From an uncultured Rhodospirillales bacterium (GTDB lineage Bacteria > Pseudomonadota > Alphaproteobacteria > Acetobacterales > Acetobacteraceae), in the NCBI GenBank assembly GCA_903928895.1, contig CAIYSR010000055.1, forward strand, positions 1 to 46,313: a stretch of 46,313 bases of DNA, read 5' to 3'. Below are positions 28,784 through 37,947 of this stretch, in pieces; the first letter of the stretch is position 1, and the number at the start of each line of letters is the position of its first letter. The notes under the pieces were generated by a model, which saw only the letters and a program-made list of their open reading frames with translations, ran no database searches and was not told where the DNA came from. Position numbers and translations under genes: made by a program.

Positions 28784-29728
28784 CTAGGCATGTTCTGCCA
28801 ACCACTTCTCGACTTCAAGCGCCGCCATGCATCCGGTGCCTGCCGCGGTGACCGCCTGGCGCCAGATCTTGTCCTGCACATCGCCCGCGGCGAACACGCC
28901 GGGCACCGAGGTCCGCGTGCTGCCCGGCGTCGTGAGGATGTAGCCCTCGGCGTCGCAGGCGACGTGATCGCGGAACACGGACGTGGTCGGCGTGTGGCCG
29001 ATGGCGATGAAAACACCGTCGACGGCGAGGCCGGACCTGACCCCGGTTTTCACGTTACGCAGACGCAAGCCATTGACAGTAGATGGTTTTTCACCACCTG
29101 TGATTTCATCCACCACGGTATCCCAGATCACCTTGACCTTGGGATTGGCGGCCAGTCGCTGCTGCAGGATGCGCTCCGCGCGGAAGCTGTCGCGCCGATG
29201 GATGACGGTCACCGAGGCGGCGTGGTGGGTCAGATACAGCGCCTCCTCGACCGCGGTATTGCCGCCGCCGATCACGGCAACATGTTTTTCACGAAAGAAA
29301 AAACCATCGCAGGTGGCACAGGCCGAAACCCCGAATCCCTGGAATTTCTTCTCCGAATCGAGTCCGAGCCAGCGCGCCTGCGCGCCGGTGGCGATAATCA
29401 CCGAGTCGGCGAGGTAGATATCGCCCGAGTCGCCGGTGCATTTGAACGGGCGCGCGCTGAAATCCACGGCGGTGATCAGGTCATCCACCACCGTGGTGCC
29501 GACATGGGCGGCCTGGGCCGCCATCTGCTCCATCAGCCACGGCCCCTGGATGGTTTCGGCGAAACCGGGGTAGTTCTCCACATCGGTCGTGATGGTGAGC
29601 TGCCCCCCCGGCTGCAACCCGGCGGCGAGCATCGGCTCGAGGGCGGCGCGGGCGGCATAGATCGCCGCCGTGTAGCCGGCGGGGCCGGCGCCGATGATGA
29701 GGACTCGGGTATGGTGCGTGGCGGGCAT
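28784..29728 (-). CDS. trxB: Thioredoxin reductase
   Basis: A 314-residue low-molecular-weight thioredoxin reductase. The FAD motif IIGAGPAGYTAAIYAARA is at about 11-28, the redox-active CATC at 137-140, NADPH-binding IGGGNTAVEEALYL with HRRDSFRA follows, and the second FAD motif is GVFAAGDVQDKIWRQAVTAAGTG. It transfers electrons from NADPH to thioredoxin in the cytoplasm. ATG 29728 is preferred; a GTG at 29758 is possible. It is divergent from asnC. Confidence 0.95.
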   Translation of the reverse strand: MPATHHTRVLIIGAGPAGYTAAIYAARAALEPMLAAGLQPGGQLTITTDVENYPGFAETIQGPWLMEQMAAQAAHVGTTVVDDLITAVDFSARPFKCTGDSGDIYLADSVIIATGAQARWLGLDSEKKFQGFGVSACATCDGFFFREKHVAVIGGGNTAVEEALYLTHHAASVTVIHRRDSFRAERILQQRLAANPKVKVIWDTVVDEITGGEKPSTVNGLRLRNVKTGVRSGLAVDGVFIAIGHTPTTSVFRDHVACDAEGYILTTPGSTRTSVPGVFAAGDVQDKIWRQAVTAAGTGCMAALEVEKWLAEHA

Positions 29729-29917
29729 CGCGGGTTCCGGTCGAAGATGGGTCTGCACATATCGGCCGGACCGGCGGGCGGATCAAGAAACCTCGTGCGT
29801 GGAATTGTGTGCCACTGGCCTTGCAACCGTGGCGGTGGCAATAATATTTCACGAGATGACACCCGACCGAAACTTGCGACCGCGAACCGTCGCCGCCTCC
29901 AGCCAGAAGCACCCAGC
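29729..29917. promoter_or_regulatory. Divergent promoter region of trxB and asnC
   Basis: About 190 bp between divergent genes. Toward asnC, TTGCAA (29821-29826) and TAATAT (29842-29847) resemble -35 and -10 boxes, though the 15-bp spacing is short. An inverted pair TGCCAC/GTGGCA overlaps this stretch at about 29810-29840 and could be an operator for AsnC autoregulation. No gene was seen. Confidence 0.3.
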
Positions 29918-30409
29918 ATGAAGCTCCAGCCGCACGACCCCCTGAGCGGTCCCAATGTCCTTGACGCCATTGACCGGCGGATTCTCGCCGAGTTGCAGGC
30001 CGATGGTCGCATGACCAATGTCGAACTCGCCCGCCGCGCCGGCATTTCCGCCCCGCCCTGCCTGCGCCGCGTCCGCCGGCTTGAGGAAGCCGGACTGATC
30101 CGCGGTTACCACGCCGACACCGATCCGCAGATGCTGGGCTGGGAAATCACGTTCTTCGCCATCGTCGGCCTGGAGAGCCAGAAGGAGGTTGTGCTGTCCG
30201 GCTTCGAGAACCTGGTCGCCGGCTGGCCCGAGGTGCGCGAGTGCCACATGATCCGCGGCGGCGGTGATTTCCTCATCAAGCTGGTCGCCCGCGACACCGC
30301 CCACGAGAACCAGCTCACCACGCGCCTGACCGGGGCGCCCAACGTCTCCAAGGTGCAGACCCTGCAAACCATCCGCACCAGCCGCAACCTCGCCGGTGTA
30401 CCGCTCTGA
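29918..30409 (+). CDS. Lrp/AsnC-family transcriptional regulator
   Basis: A 163-residue regulator. The N-terminal helix-turn-helix covers about residues 13-62 (LDAIDRRILAELQADGRMTN, then LARRAGISAPPCLRRVRRLE), followed by the RAM ligand-binding domain (LESQKEVVLSGFENLVAGWP, then ECHMIRGGGDFLIK). Such proteins respond to amino acids such as leucine. ATG 29918 was chosen because the homologous part begins soon after. It is divergent from trxB. The glycosyltransferase gene starts at its 3' end, so they may be cotranscribed. Confidence 0.92.
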   Translation: MKLQPHDPLSGPNVLDAIDRRILAELQADGRMTNVELARRAGISAPPCLRRVRRLEEAGLIRGYHADTDPQMLGWEITFFAIVGLESQKEVVLSGFENLVAGWPEVRECHMIRGGGDFLIKLVARDTAHENQLTTRLTGAPNVSKVQTLQTIRTSRNLAGVPL

Positions 30410-30416
30410 GGCGGTG

Positions 30417-31874
30417 ATGCCGCGCTGGGCCTGGATCGGACTGGCGGCGCTGACGGCGGCCCGTGCCACGATCGCCGCCCTGATGCCGCTGGCCCCGGAC
30501 GAGGCCTATTACTGGGTCTGGTCGCGCGCCCTGGCGCCGGGCTACCTCGATCATCCCCCCATGGTCGCGCTGTGGATATGGCTCGGCACCCTGCTGGCCG
30601 GCGATACCGCGCTCGGCATCCGCTTGCTTGCCCCGCTCTCCGGCGCACTGGGCACGCTGCTGCTGATCCGCGCCGGCGATGACCTGCTGCCCGGCCGCAA
30701 CGCCGGGCTGACCGCCGCCATTCTGCTCAATGCCACCCTGCTGTTCGGCGTCGGCGCGGTGACGATGACGCCGGATACCCCGGTGCTGTTCTTTTGGACC
30801 CTGGCGCTGTTCGCCCTTGCCCGCCTGGTCGCGACCGGGCAGGGGGGCTGGTGGCTCCTCGCCGGGCTCGCCACCGGCTTGACGCTGGCGAGCAAATACA
30901 CCGGCTTCCTGCTCGCCGGCGGCGCCGTGCTGTGGACCCTTGCCACCCCCGCCATCCGGCCCTGGCTGCGCCGCCCGCAGCCCTGGCTTGGCGCGATGCT
31001 TGCGCTTGCCGTGTTTGCCCCGGTGCTGCTGTGGAACGCCGCCCACGGCTGGGCCAGCTTCGCCAAGCAGGGCGGCCGCGCCGGTGTGTTCGACCTCTCC
31101 CGCGCGCCGCAATTCCTCGGCGAACTCGTGGGCGGCCAGGCTGGGCTCGCGACTCCGGTGATTTTCGTCCTGAGCATGGCCGGCATCAGCTTCGCGCTCC
31201 GCCGCGGCCTGTCCGGCACCGCCAACTGGACCTTGCTGCTCGCGCTGACCCTGTTGCCGCTGCTGGTTTTCCTCCAGCACGCCCTGGGTGACCGGGTGCA
31301 GGCGAACTGGCCCGCCATCATCTACCCCGCCGCCGCCATCGCCGCCGCCGGTCTGCCCGCGCCCTGGCACCGCGCGGTCCGCCCCGGCGTCCTGCTCGGC
31401 CTCGCCCTGACCCTCATCGCCTGGACCCAGGCCGCCTTTGCCCCCTTCGCCTTGCCCATGCGCCTCGACCCCACCCTGCTGCGCCTCGGCGGCTGGACCA
31501 GCCTCGCCGCCGACATAGCGGCCGAACGCGGCCGCAGCGGTGCCACCTTCGTCGCCTCGGACAATTACGGCCATGCCGCTCTGCTCGCCCTGCTGCTGCC
31601 GCCCGACATCCCGGTGCTCGCCATCGAGGAGCGCTGGCGCCTGTTCGACCTGCCCGACGCCCGCGCCGCCATCGCCGGCCGGTCCGGCCTCCTGCTGCGC
31701 TCTGCGCGCCGCGATGAAGCCCCCGCGCCGGATGACTGGTCGGTGATATCCCGCCCGATGCGCCTCGATCGTGCCCGCAACGGGATGACGGCCGAGGGGT
31801 TCCGGCTCTATCCTGTCACCGGCCGCACGCCCCCGGGGGCGGAGCCGATCGCCCAGCTTCCGCGTCCTCGCTGA
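30417..31874 (+). CDS. Family 39 glycosyltransferase (ArnT/PMT-like membrane protein)
   Basis: A 485-residue polytopic membrane protein. The first periplasmic loop has PDEAYYWVWSRALAPGYLDH then PPMVALW, the acidic and DHPP motifs of ArnT/PMT-type glycosyltransferases, which move sugars from a polyprenyl phosphate onto lipid A or other acceptors in the periplasm. Ten or more hydrophobic segments run to about residue 350, followed by a periplasmic C-terminal domain (FVASDNYGHAALLALLLPP). ATG 30417 follows GAGG at 5 bases; GTG 30396 and GTG 30414 in the same frame are alternatives, the first overlapping asnC. The acceptor is unknown. Confidence 0.87.
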   Translation: MPRWAWIGLAALTAARATIAALMPLAPDEAYYWVWSRALAPGYLDHPPMVALWIWLGTLLAGDTALGIRLLAPLSGALGTLLLIRAGDDLLPGRNAGLTAAILLNATLLFGVGAVTMTPDTPVLFFWTLALFALARLVATGQGGWWLLAGLATGLTLASKYTGFLLAGGAVLWTLATPAIRPWLRRPQPWLGAMLALAVFAPVLLWNAAHGWASFAKQGGRAGVFDLSRAPQFLGELVGGQAGLATPVIFVLSMAGISFALRRGLSGTANWTLLLALTLLPLLVFLQHALGDRVQANWPAIIYPAAAIAAAGLPAPWHRAVRPGVLLGLALTLIAWTQAAFAPFALPMRLDPTLLRLGGWTSLAADIAAERGRSGATFVASDNYGHAALLALLLPPDIPVLAIEERWRLFDLPDARAAIAGRSGLLLRSARRDEAPAPDDWSVISRPMRLDRARNGMTAEGFRLYPVTGRTPPGAEPIAQLPRPR

Positions 31875-31884
31875 GGAGACTGCC

Positions 31885-32853
31885 ATGCTCCCGACCCATG
31901 ACGACGTCCAGGCCGCCCGCACCCGCATAGCCGCCCATATCGTCCGTACCCCGATGCTGCGCCACCGGGCGCTGGATGAGGCGACCGGCGGGATCATCCT
32001 GATCAAGCCCGAGCCGCTGCAACGCACCGGCAGCTTCAAACTTCGCGGTGCCACCAACGCCATCTTGCGCCTCACCGAAGCCGAACGCCGCGCCGGCGTC
32101 GTCACCCATTCCTCCGGCAACCATGGCCAGGCCACCGCCTGCGCCGCCGCCCGGGTCGGCGCCCATGCCACGATCTTCATGCCGGACGACGCGCCCCGCA
32201 TCAAAGTCGAGAGCACCCGCTCCTGGGGCGCCGATATCATCCATTACAACCGTCACAACGACGACCGCGAAGGCATCACCCGCGCCTTCGCCGAGCGCAC
32301 TGGCGCCGTCCTGGTGCCCCCGTTCGACCATGAGGACGTGATCGCCGGGCAAGGCACCCTGGCGCTCGAATTGGTGGAGGATGCCGCCGCCGCCGGGCTT
32401 GCCATGGATGCCATGCTGGTCTGCACCGGGGGCGGCGGCCTCATCGCCGGCTGCGCCCTCGGCCTCGAAGGGGTGTCGCCGGCCACCGCGATCTATGCCG
32501 TCGAGCCCGAAGGCTGGGACGACACGGCCCGCTCCCTGCGCTCCGGCGCCCGCGAAACCAACGCCCCCGGCGGCTCCACCTTGTGCGATTCCTTGTTGTC
32601 CAAATCTCCCGGCCGGCTGACCTTCGAGGTCAACCAGAGCCGCCTCGCCGGCGGCCTCGCGGTGAGCGATGCCGAGGTCTTCGCCGCCATCGCCTTCGCC
32701 TTCCGCCACCTCAAGCTGGTCGTCGAGCCCGGCGGCGCGGTCTGCCTCGCCGCCCTGCTCGCCGGCAAATTCGATGCGCGCGGCAAGGTCACCGGCATCG
32801 TGCTGAGCGGCGGCAATGTCGATCCGGCGACCTTCAGCCGAGCTTTCGTATAA
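31885..32853 (+). CDS. Threonine/serine dehydratase (PLP fold type II)
   Basis: A 322-residue enzyme. The PLP lysine is Lys52 in GSFKLRGA, SSGNHGQAT (76-84) is the substrate loop, and CTGGGGLIAG binds the cofactor phosphate. It deaminates threonine or serine to the 2-oxoacid and ammonia. It lacks the C-terminal ACT-like domains of biosynthetic IlvA, so it is the short catabolic form; serine racemase-like activity is possible. A GAGGAGACTGCC stretch precedes the ATG. It is followed within 3 bp by the convergent histidine kinase stop. Confidence 0.9.
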   Translation: MLPTHDDVQAARTRIAAHIVRTPMLRHRALDEATGGIILIKPEPLQRTGSFKLRGATNAILRLTEAERRAGVVTHSSGNHGQATACAAARVGAHATIFMPDDAPRIKVESTRSWGADIIHYNRHNDDREGITRAFAERTGAVLVPPFDHEDVIAGQGTLALELVEDAAAAGLAMDAMLVCTGGGGLIAGCALGLEGVSPATAIYAVEPEGWDDTARSLRSGARETNAPGGSTLCDSLLSKSPGRLTFEVNQSRLAGGLAVSDAEVFAAIAFAFRHLKLVVEPGGAVCLAALLAGKFDARGKVTGIVLSGGNVDPATFSRAFV

Positions 32854-32855
32854 GC

Positions 32856-34289
32856 TCACGCGTCGTCGGCAATCCCACCCTGGATGACATGCAGCCGCGT
32901 CCGCGACTGCCCCTCCGCCGACGCCTCGGTCTCTGACCCGGCTGCCGGAATGACCGCGGACGGCAGGTGGCTCGGTGCCGTCGCGGCGCGTCTGGCCCCC
33001 ACGGCACGGGGCAGCAGCAGAGTCACCGTCGTGCCCCGGTCCGGCGCGCTGTCGATGCTTACCTCGCCCCGCGACTGGCTGGCCAGACCATGCACCTGGG
33101 AAAGCCCGAGGCCCGAGGCCTTGACAGCCGTCTTGGTGGTGAAGAACGGCTCGAAGGCGAGCCGCGCGATCTCGTCGGTCATGCCGATGCCGGTATCGGT
33201 CACTTCGATCGCCACGTAGTCGCCCTGCTCGCTCCCCTCCTTTCCGCTGCCGGCGGCGTTGCGGGTGGTGAAGCGGAGCACCCCGCCGTCCGGCATGGCG
33301 TCGCGGGCATTGACGGCGAGGTTAAGGATGGCCGCCTCGGCCTGGCTCGGATCGACCTGGGCGAGCCACAAATCTTCGGCGAACGCGGTTTCGATGGTGA
33401 TGCCGGTTTCGAGCGTGGCCGCCAGCAACTCGATCAGCGCGGCGATCGTGGCGTTGAGATCGGTTGGCACCGGCGTCAGCCGCTGGCGCCCAGAGAAGCT
33501 CAGCAACTGGCAGCTCAGCTTGTTGCCGCGCTCGCTGGCCGTCAGCGCGTTGTCGATCAACCGCAGCGAACTGTCCTGCCCCGGCCCCATGCGGCCGCGC
33601 AGGACATCCAGCGCCGCGACGATGGTGGTCAGCACGTTGTTGAAGTCATGCGCAAACCGGCCGGCGAGGGCGCCCACCGCCTGAAGCTTGTGGGCCTGAC
33701 GCAACCGCGCCTCGGCCCGCTCCCGCTCCGCCATCTCGGCCACAAGCCGGGCGTTGGCCTCGCTGTAGGCCCGCGTCCGCTCGGCAACGCGGGCTTCCAG
33801 CTCGGCATTGAGCGCGCGCAATTCGTCGTGCCGGCGCCCCACGGTCTCGGCCAGCCGATTGAAGGCGGCGCCGATCCGGCCGAATTCGGTCCCGTCGGCG
33901 TCGCCCACGTCGATCCGCACACCAAGATCGCCCGCCGTCCAGCGCTCCGTCGCATCGAGCAGCGTCTCGGTCGGCCGGCGCACCACGTGCTCGCCCACGA
34001 CGATACCGAAGCCGATCGACATCAGCGCGCCCCCGAGCAGCAGGAGGCCGCCGGTCAACGAGATGGCCGCATGCCACTCCGGCGCCAGCACCGAGGCCAG
34101 GGCGCTTTCTCCCCACTCGTGATAGGCAAGCACCGCCAACGCCGGGATGGCGGTGACGCCGACCAGCAGCAACAGGCGTGAACGCAGTCCGATGCCACCA
34201 AGATGGCGCGCGAAACCTTGACTGCGACGGAATGGCAGGTCGGCCGGGCCGGACAGGAGGAGGGGCATCGTCGTTTCCGTGATCAGCAT
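32856..34289 (-). CDS. Membrane sensor histidine kinase
   Basis: A 477-residue kinase. Transmembrane helices are at about 38-57 and 75-98 with only a short periplasmic loop of about 17 residues between them. A HAMP domain (about 100-152), a coiled coil (about 150-200), the H-box FAHDFNNVL with phospho-acceptor His214, the N-box NLAVNARDAMPDGG, and the G-boxes DTGIGMTDE and GLGLSQVHGL follow. The HDFNN H-box is typical of HWE/NtrB-like hybrid-linked kinases. No response regulator is adjacent; the nearest is at 43446. The C-terminus carries about 50 extra residues after the ATPase domain. It is divergent from the hotdog-protein gene. Confidence 0.9.
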   Translation of the reverse strand: MLITETTMPLLLSGPADLPFRRSQGFARHLGGIGLRSRLLLLVGVTAIPALAVLAYHEWGESALASVLAPEWHAAISLTGGLLLLGGALMSIGFGIVVGEHVVRRPTETLLDATERWTAGDLGVRIDVGDADGTEFGRIGAAFNRLAETVGRRHDELRALNAELEARVAERTRAYSEANARLVAEMAERERAEARLRQAHKLQAVGALAGRFAHDFNNVLTTIVAALDVLRGRMGPGQDSSLRLIDNALTASERGNKLSCQLLSFSGRQRLTPVPTDLNATIAALIELLAATLETGITIETAFAEDLWLAQVDPSQAEAAILNLAVNARDAMPDGGVLRFTTRNAAGSGKEGSEQGDYVAIEVTDTGIGMTDEIARLAFEPFFTTKTAVKASGLGLSQVHGLASQSRGEVSIDSAPDRGTTVTLLLPRAVGARRAATAPSHLPSAVIPAAGSETEASAEGQSRTRLHVIQGGIADDA

Positions 34290-34396
34290 GTGACAAACAC
34301 GCTACCGCCGCTTGTGTTAAGCGATTGGCAAGGCGGCGGTTGCCTCGCGCGCGAAGACTGCCCAAAGTGGTAAAAATGCCGCGAGGGAACCAGGAA

Positions 34397-35197
34397 ATGC
34401 GAACCGCCATCTACGAGGTTGAGGCCTACAACACGGCCAAGGACTCCGAGAATAAAATCCATGACGACAGCGTCGCCCAACGCTTCGGCTTCACTGGCGG
34501 CCTGGTGCCCGGAGTCGACGTCTACGCCTACATGACGCATCCGCCGGTGACCCGCTGGGGCCGCGCCTGGCTGGAGCACGGCACCGCGGACTGCCGCTTC
34601 GCCAAGCCGGTCTATGACGGCGACCGCGCGATTGTGACGCCCGCGGCCGAGGCGGACGGGGAGGGAATGGCCCTGCGCGTGGACAGCAAGGGCGTGCTCT
34701 GCGCCACCGGCTCCGCCGCGCTGCCGTCGGCCGCCGCCATGCCCGACCTGGCGGACTGGGCCCTGCCGCCGGCTCCTCCCGAAAACCGCCCCGCCGCCAG
34801 TCCCGAGTCGCTCGCCGCCGGCAGCTGGCTCGGTATCCCGCCGCTGCACGTCACGCCGGATTTCGCCGCCAAATACTGCGAGGATGTCCGCGAAACCGCG
34901 CCGCTCTATGCGCATGAGGCGCTGATCCATCCCGGCCTAATCCTGCGCATGTGCAACTGGGCGCTCACCTACAATGTTGCGCTCGGACCCTGGATCCATG
35001 TCGGCAGCGCGGTCGCCAATCTCTCCGCCGGGCGCATCGGCGAGACCCTCACCGTCCGCGCCCGCGTCGCGCGCAACTACGACCACAAGGGCCATCTGTT
35101 CGTCGAACTCGATGCCCTCGTGCTCGGCGACGGCCGGCCGCTGTCGCGCATCGGCCACACCGCGATCTACCGGCCGCGCCAGGTGATGGCGGCCTGA
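34397..35197 (+). CDS. MaoC-like double-hotdog hydratase/thioesterase-type protein
   Basis: A 266-residue soluble protein. NKIHDDSVAQRFGFTGGLVP then GVDVYAYM in the first half, and YAHEALIHPGLILRMCNWAL then GPWIHVGSAVANLSAGRIGE in the second, match the two hotdog halves of MaoC-type (R)-hydratase-like proteins, which act on acyl-CoA thioesters. I cannot see a clear catalytic Asp-His dyad, so activity is uncertain. It opens the nine-gene run that includes a crotonase and a CoA-transferase. ATG 34376 is an alternative start, seven codons upstream. Confidence 0.75.
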   Translation: MRTAIYEVEAYNTAKDSENKIHDDSVAQRFGFTGGLVPGVDVYAYMTHPPVTRWGRAWLEHGTADCRFAKPVYDGDRAIVTPAAEADGEGMALRVDSKGVLCATGSAALPSAAAMPDLADWALPPAPPENRPAASPESLAAGSWLGIPPLHVTPDFAAKYCEDVRETAPLYAHEALIHPGLILRMCNWALTYNVALGPWIHVGSAVANLSAGRIGETLTVRARVARNYDHKGHLFVELDALVLGDGRPLSRIGHTAIYRPRQVMAA

Positions 35198-35256
35198 CCT
35201 TTCCAAGCCGACCCGCTTGTGGCGAAGTGCCGTCGAATTCGTCCAGAGGAAGCGCA

Positions 35257-35994
35257 ATGTCCGTCGTCGTCGTCGAAGACCAGGGTCCGGTCCGCATCAT
35301 CCGCATCAACCGCCCGGAGCGGCTCAACGCCGTCAGCAAGGGCGTGGCCGAGGAAATCCAGGCCGCCTTCCATGAGTTCGACGCCTCCGAACAGCGTGTC
35401 GCCGTGCTTTCCGCCGCCGGAGACAAGGCGTTCAGTTCGGGTGCCGACATCTCCGACCTGCCCGAACTCTGGCGCGCCATCCCCACCGTCGGCTTCAAGA
35501 CCAACAAGCCGGTCATCGCCGCCACCTCCGGCTGGTGCGTCGGCGGCGCCATCGTGATGGTGATGATGTGCGACCTGCTGGTCTCCTCGGAGAGCACCAT
35601 CTTCTATTATCCCGAAGCGAAGATGGGCATCACGGCGGGGATGATCTCCTCCCTCGTCACCCGCATGCCGCACCATCTGGCGATGGAGATCATGCTCCTC
35701 GGCACCAAGGTTCCGGCCCAGCGCGGCTACGAGGTCGGCTTCGTCAACAAGGTCGTCGCCAACGGCACTCATGAGTCCGAAGCCGTGGCGATGGGCATGC
35801 AACTTGCCGAAATGGCGCCGCTCGTGTTGCACACGCTGAAGAAGTTCGTCGTCGAGGAAATCATGCCGCGCGGCCCGGTCGAGCGCATGGTCTACGCCTC
35901 GGTTCCCCTGACCGCGGTGCGTGCCAGCGAGGACATCAAGGAGGGCGTCGCCGCCTTCAAGGAGAAGCGGGCACCGCAGTTCAAGGGCCGTTAG
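35257..35994 (+). CDS. Enoyl-CoA hydratase/isomerase-family (crotonase) protein
   Basis: A 245-residue crotonase. The oxyanion-hole segments FSSGADI (59-65) and GWCVGGAIVMVMMCDL (92-107) are present. In hydratases a Glu follows GGG in GGGCELAM; here the position reads GGAIVM, so the first catalytic Glu is missing, while the second is kept in FYYPEAKMGI (Glu120). An isomerase, hydrolase or decarboxylase-like reaction is therefore as likely as hydration. AGAGGAAG precedes the ATG. Two bases separate its stop from the CoA-transferase A start. Confidence 0.88.
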   Translation: MSVVVVEDQGPVRIIRINRPERLNAVSKGVAEEIQAAFHEFDASEQRVAVLSAAGDKAFSSGADISDLPELWRAIPTVGFKTNKPVIAATSGWCVGGAIVMVMMCDLLVSSESTIFYYPEAKMGITAGMISSLVTRMPHHLAMEIMLLGTKVPAQRGYEVGFVNKVVANGTHESEAVAMGMQLAEMAPLVLHTLKKFVVEEIMPRGPVERMVYASVPLTAVRASEDIKEGVAAFKEKRAPQFKGR

Positions 35995-35996
35995 CC

Positions 35997-36734
35997 ATGA
36001 CCCGCGGGAGCAAGGAAGTCGCCAGCTTCGCCGAAGCCGTCGCCGGCATCGAGGACGGCGCCACCATCGGTTTCGGCGGTTTCGCCATGCCAGGCGTGCC
36101 GTTCAACCTGATGCAGGCGCTCCAGCACACCGGTGCCAAGCACCTGACCTGCGTGGCCAACACCACCGGCGGCGCCGCCCAGCCGCGCATGCCCGATATC
36201 GGCCACCTCGTCGAACGCGGCATGGTGCGCAAGGTGATCTGTGCCTTCACCGCCGCCACCCGCGCCTCGGACGAACTGCCCTTCACCAAATACTACGAAG
36301 CCGGCGAGGTCGAAGCCGAGCTCGTCCCGCAGGGCACGCTCGCCGAACGCCTGCGCGCCGCCGGCGCCGGCATCCCGGCGTTCTATACCCCCACCGCCGT
36401 CGGCACCGAACTCGCCGAGGGCCGCGAAACCCGCGTTTTCGCCGGCCGCGAATACCTCCTCGAAGCCGCCCTGCCGCTCGACTATGCCTTCATCCGCGCC
36501 CACCGCGCCGACGCCGCCGGCAACCTCCGCTTCCGCCGCTCCCAGCGTAACTTCAACCCGGTGATGGCCATGGCCGCCCGCGTCGCCATTGTTGAAGTGG
36601 AAAACGCGATCGAACCCACCGGCAGCTTCGACCCCGACGATATCCACCTCGCTGGCATCTTCGTCCACCGCCTCGTCGTCATCCCTCCGGCCCCCGACGG
36701 CATATGGCCACAACTGCGGGAGCCCAAGCGATGA
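35997..36734 (+). CDS. Family I CoA-transferase, subunit A
   Basis: A 245-residue alpha subunit. The glycine-rich loop IGFGGFAMPGVPFNLMQAL is at about 24-42, and ELVPQGTLAERLRAAGAGIPAFYTPTAVGT is the conserved middle (about 103-132). It pairs with the next gene to move CoA between acids, for example acetoacetate, 3-oxoadipate or glutaconate-type acceptors. The ATGA overlap with subunit B shows translational coupling. In this operon it probably activates the pathway acid using acetyl- or succinyl-CoA. Confidence 0.92.
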   Translation: MTRGSKEVASFAEAVAGIEDGATIGFGGFAMPGVPFNLMQALQHTGAKHLTCVANTTGGAAQPRMPDIGHLVERGMVRKVICAFTAATRASDELPFTKYYEAGEVEAELVPQGTLAERLRAAGAGIPAFYTPTAVGTELAEGRETRVFAGREYLLEAALPLDYAFIRAHRADAAGNLRFRRSQRNFNPVMAMAARVAIVEVENAIEPTGSFDPDDIHLAGIFVHRLVVIPPAPDGIWPQLREPKR

Positions 36735-37387
36735 GCGGCCTCAATCGCCAGCAAATGGCCGACGCCATCGCCCATCGCTTCCAGGACGGCTGGATCGTCA
36801 ATCTCGGCGTCGGCATCCCCACCATGTGCTCCAACACGCCGATCAGCGCCGACATCATCTACCACTCCGAAAACGGTGTGATCGGCTACGGTCCGCTCGC
36901 CGCGCCCGGCGCCGAGGACATGCACCTCGTCAACGCCGGCGGCCAGCACGTCACGCTCAAGCCCGAGGCCGCCGTCGTTCACCACGCCGACAGCTTCGCC
37001 ATCATCCGTTCCGGCCGCATCGACGTCACCGTGATGGGCGCCTACGAAGTCGCCGCCAACGGCGATTTCGCCAACTGGAAAGTCGCCGGCGCCAAGGGTG
37101 GCGGCATCGGCGGCGCGATGGACCTCGCCGCCTGCGCCAAACGGGTCTTCATCATCCTCGAACACACCCAGCGCAACGGCGCCCCCCGTCTGCTCGCCCA
37201 CTGCGCCCTGCCCATTACCGCGCGCGGCGTGGTCAAGCTCGTTGCCACCAACTATGGCCTGTTCGAACCCGCCGGCGCCGGCTTCAACCTCATCGAAATC
37301 GCCCCGGGCATCACCGTCGAGCAGATCCGTGCCGCCACCGGCGCCCCCGTCCATGTGCCCGACACGCTCAAAACCATTTCAGCCTGA
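36731..37387 (+). CDS. Family I CoA-transferase, subunit B
   Basis: A 218-residue beta subunit. The catalytic Glu47 lies in SENGVIGYGPLA, with VNLGVGIPT at 23-31. ITARGVVKLVATNYGLFEPA in the C-terminal half is typical of the family. It overlaps subunit A by 4 bp and precedes the ThDP alpha subunit by 8 bp, so all four belong to one transcript. The family does not tell the acid; the neighbouring ThDP pair suggests a product such as an acid formed from an aldehyde. Confidence 0.92.
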   Translation: MSGLNRQQMADAIAHRFQDGWIVNLGVGIPTMCSNTPISADIIYHSENGVIGYGPLAAPGAEDMHLVNAGGQHVTLKPEAAVVHHADSFAIIRSGRIDVTVMGAYEVAANGDFANWKVAGAKGGGIGGAMDLAACAKRVFIILEHTQRNGAPRLLAHCALPITARGVVKLVATNYGLFEPAGAGFNLIEIAPGITVEQIRAATGAPVHVPDTLKTISA

Positions 37388-37395
37388 GGATCGCC

Positions 37396-37932
37396 ATGAC
37401 CACCCATGACGTCACCACCGGCGCCGTCGCCTGGCCCGACGAGCTCTACGACCTGCTCCGCCGCGCCAACGTCACCCAGTTCGCCTACGTCCCCGATGCC
37501 GGCCACCGCGTCCTGATCGACCGTTCGCTGGCCGATCCGGATGTCCACTCCGTCGCCCTCACGACCGAGGAGGAAGGCATCTCGCTCCTTGCCGGCGCCG
37601 ACCTCGGCGGCGCCCGCGGCGTGCTGATGATGCAGTCCTCCGGCGCCGGCAACTGCATCAACATGCTCTCGCTGACCAAAGGCGGCCGGTTCCCCCTCCT
37701 CATGCTCATCTCGATGCGCGGCGAATTCGGCGAAGGCAACCCCTGGCAATTCCCCATGGGCCAGGCCGTCAAACCCGTCCTCGAAGCGATGGGCGTCATC
37801 GTGCTCACCGCCAGCCACCCCGGCGAAGTCATCGAAGTCGTCTCCGCCGCCCTCACCATGGCCTTCCAGTCCGGCGAGGCCGTCGCCGTGCTGCTGAGCC
37901 AACGCCTCATCGGGGCGAAGAAATTCGCATGA
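37396..37932 (+). CDS. Split ThDP decarboxylase, alpha (PYR) subunit, ComD-like
   Basis: A 178-residue protein equal to the pyrimidine-binding domain alone. The catalytic Glu is in LTTEEEGISLLAGADLGG (Glu58-60), and MMQSSGAGNCINMLSLTKG is the PYR-domain motif after it. Two-subunit enzymes of this type include sulfopyruvate decarboxylase (ComDE) and phosphonopyruvate decarboxylase-like proteins. The beta partner is at 38147, separated by a 165-bp composite repeat instead of the usual short gap. The 2-oxoacid substrate is unknown. Confidence 0.87.
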   Translation: MTTHDVTTGAVAWPDELYDLLRRANVTQFAYVPDAGHRVLIDRSLADPDVHSVALTTEEEGISLLAGADLGGARGVLMMQSSGAGNCINMLSLTKGGRFPLLMLISMRGEFGEGNPWQFPMGQAVKPVLEAMGVIVLTASHPGEVIEVVSAALTMAFQSGEAVAVLLSQRLIGAKKFA

Positions 37933-37947
37933 ACAAGGGGAAGCCAA

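Noticed and set aside
30315-32240. 641-codon open frame on the minus strand spanning the glycosyltransferase and asnC end
   Set aside because: It crosses several genuine + strand genes and reads as Gly/Gln-rich low-complexity sequence.
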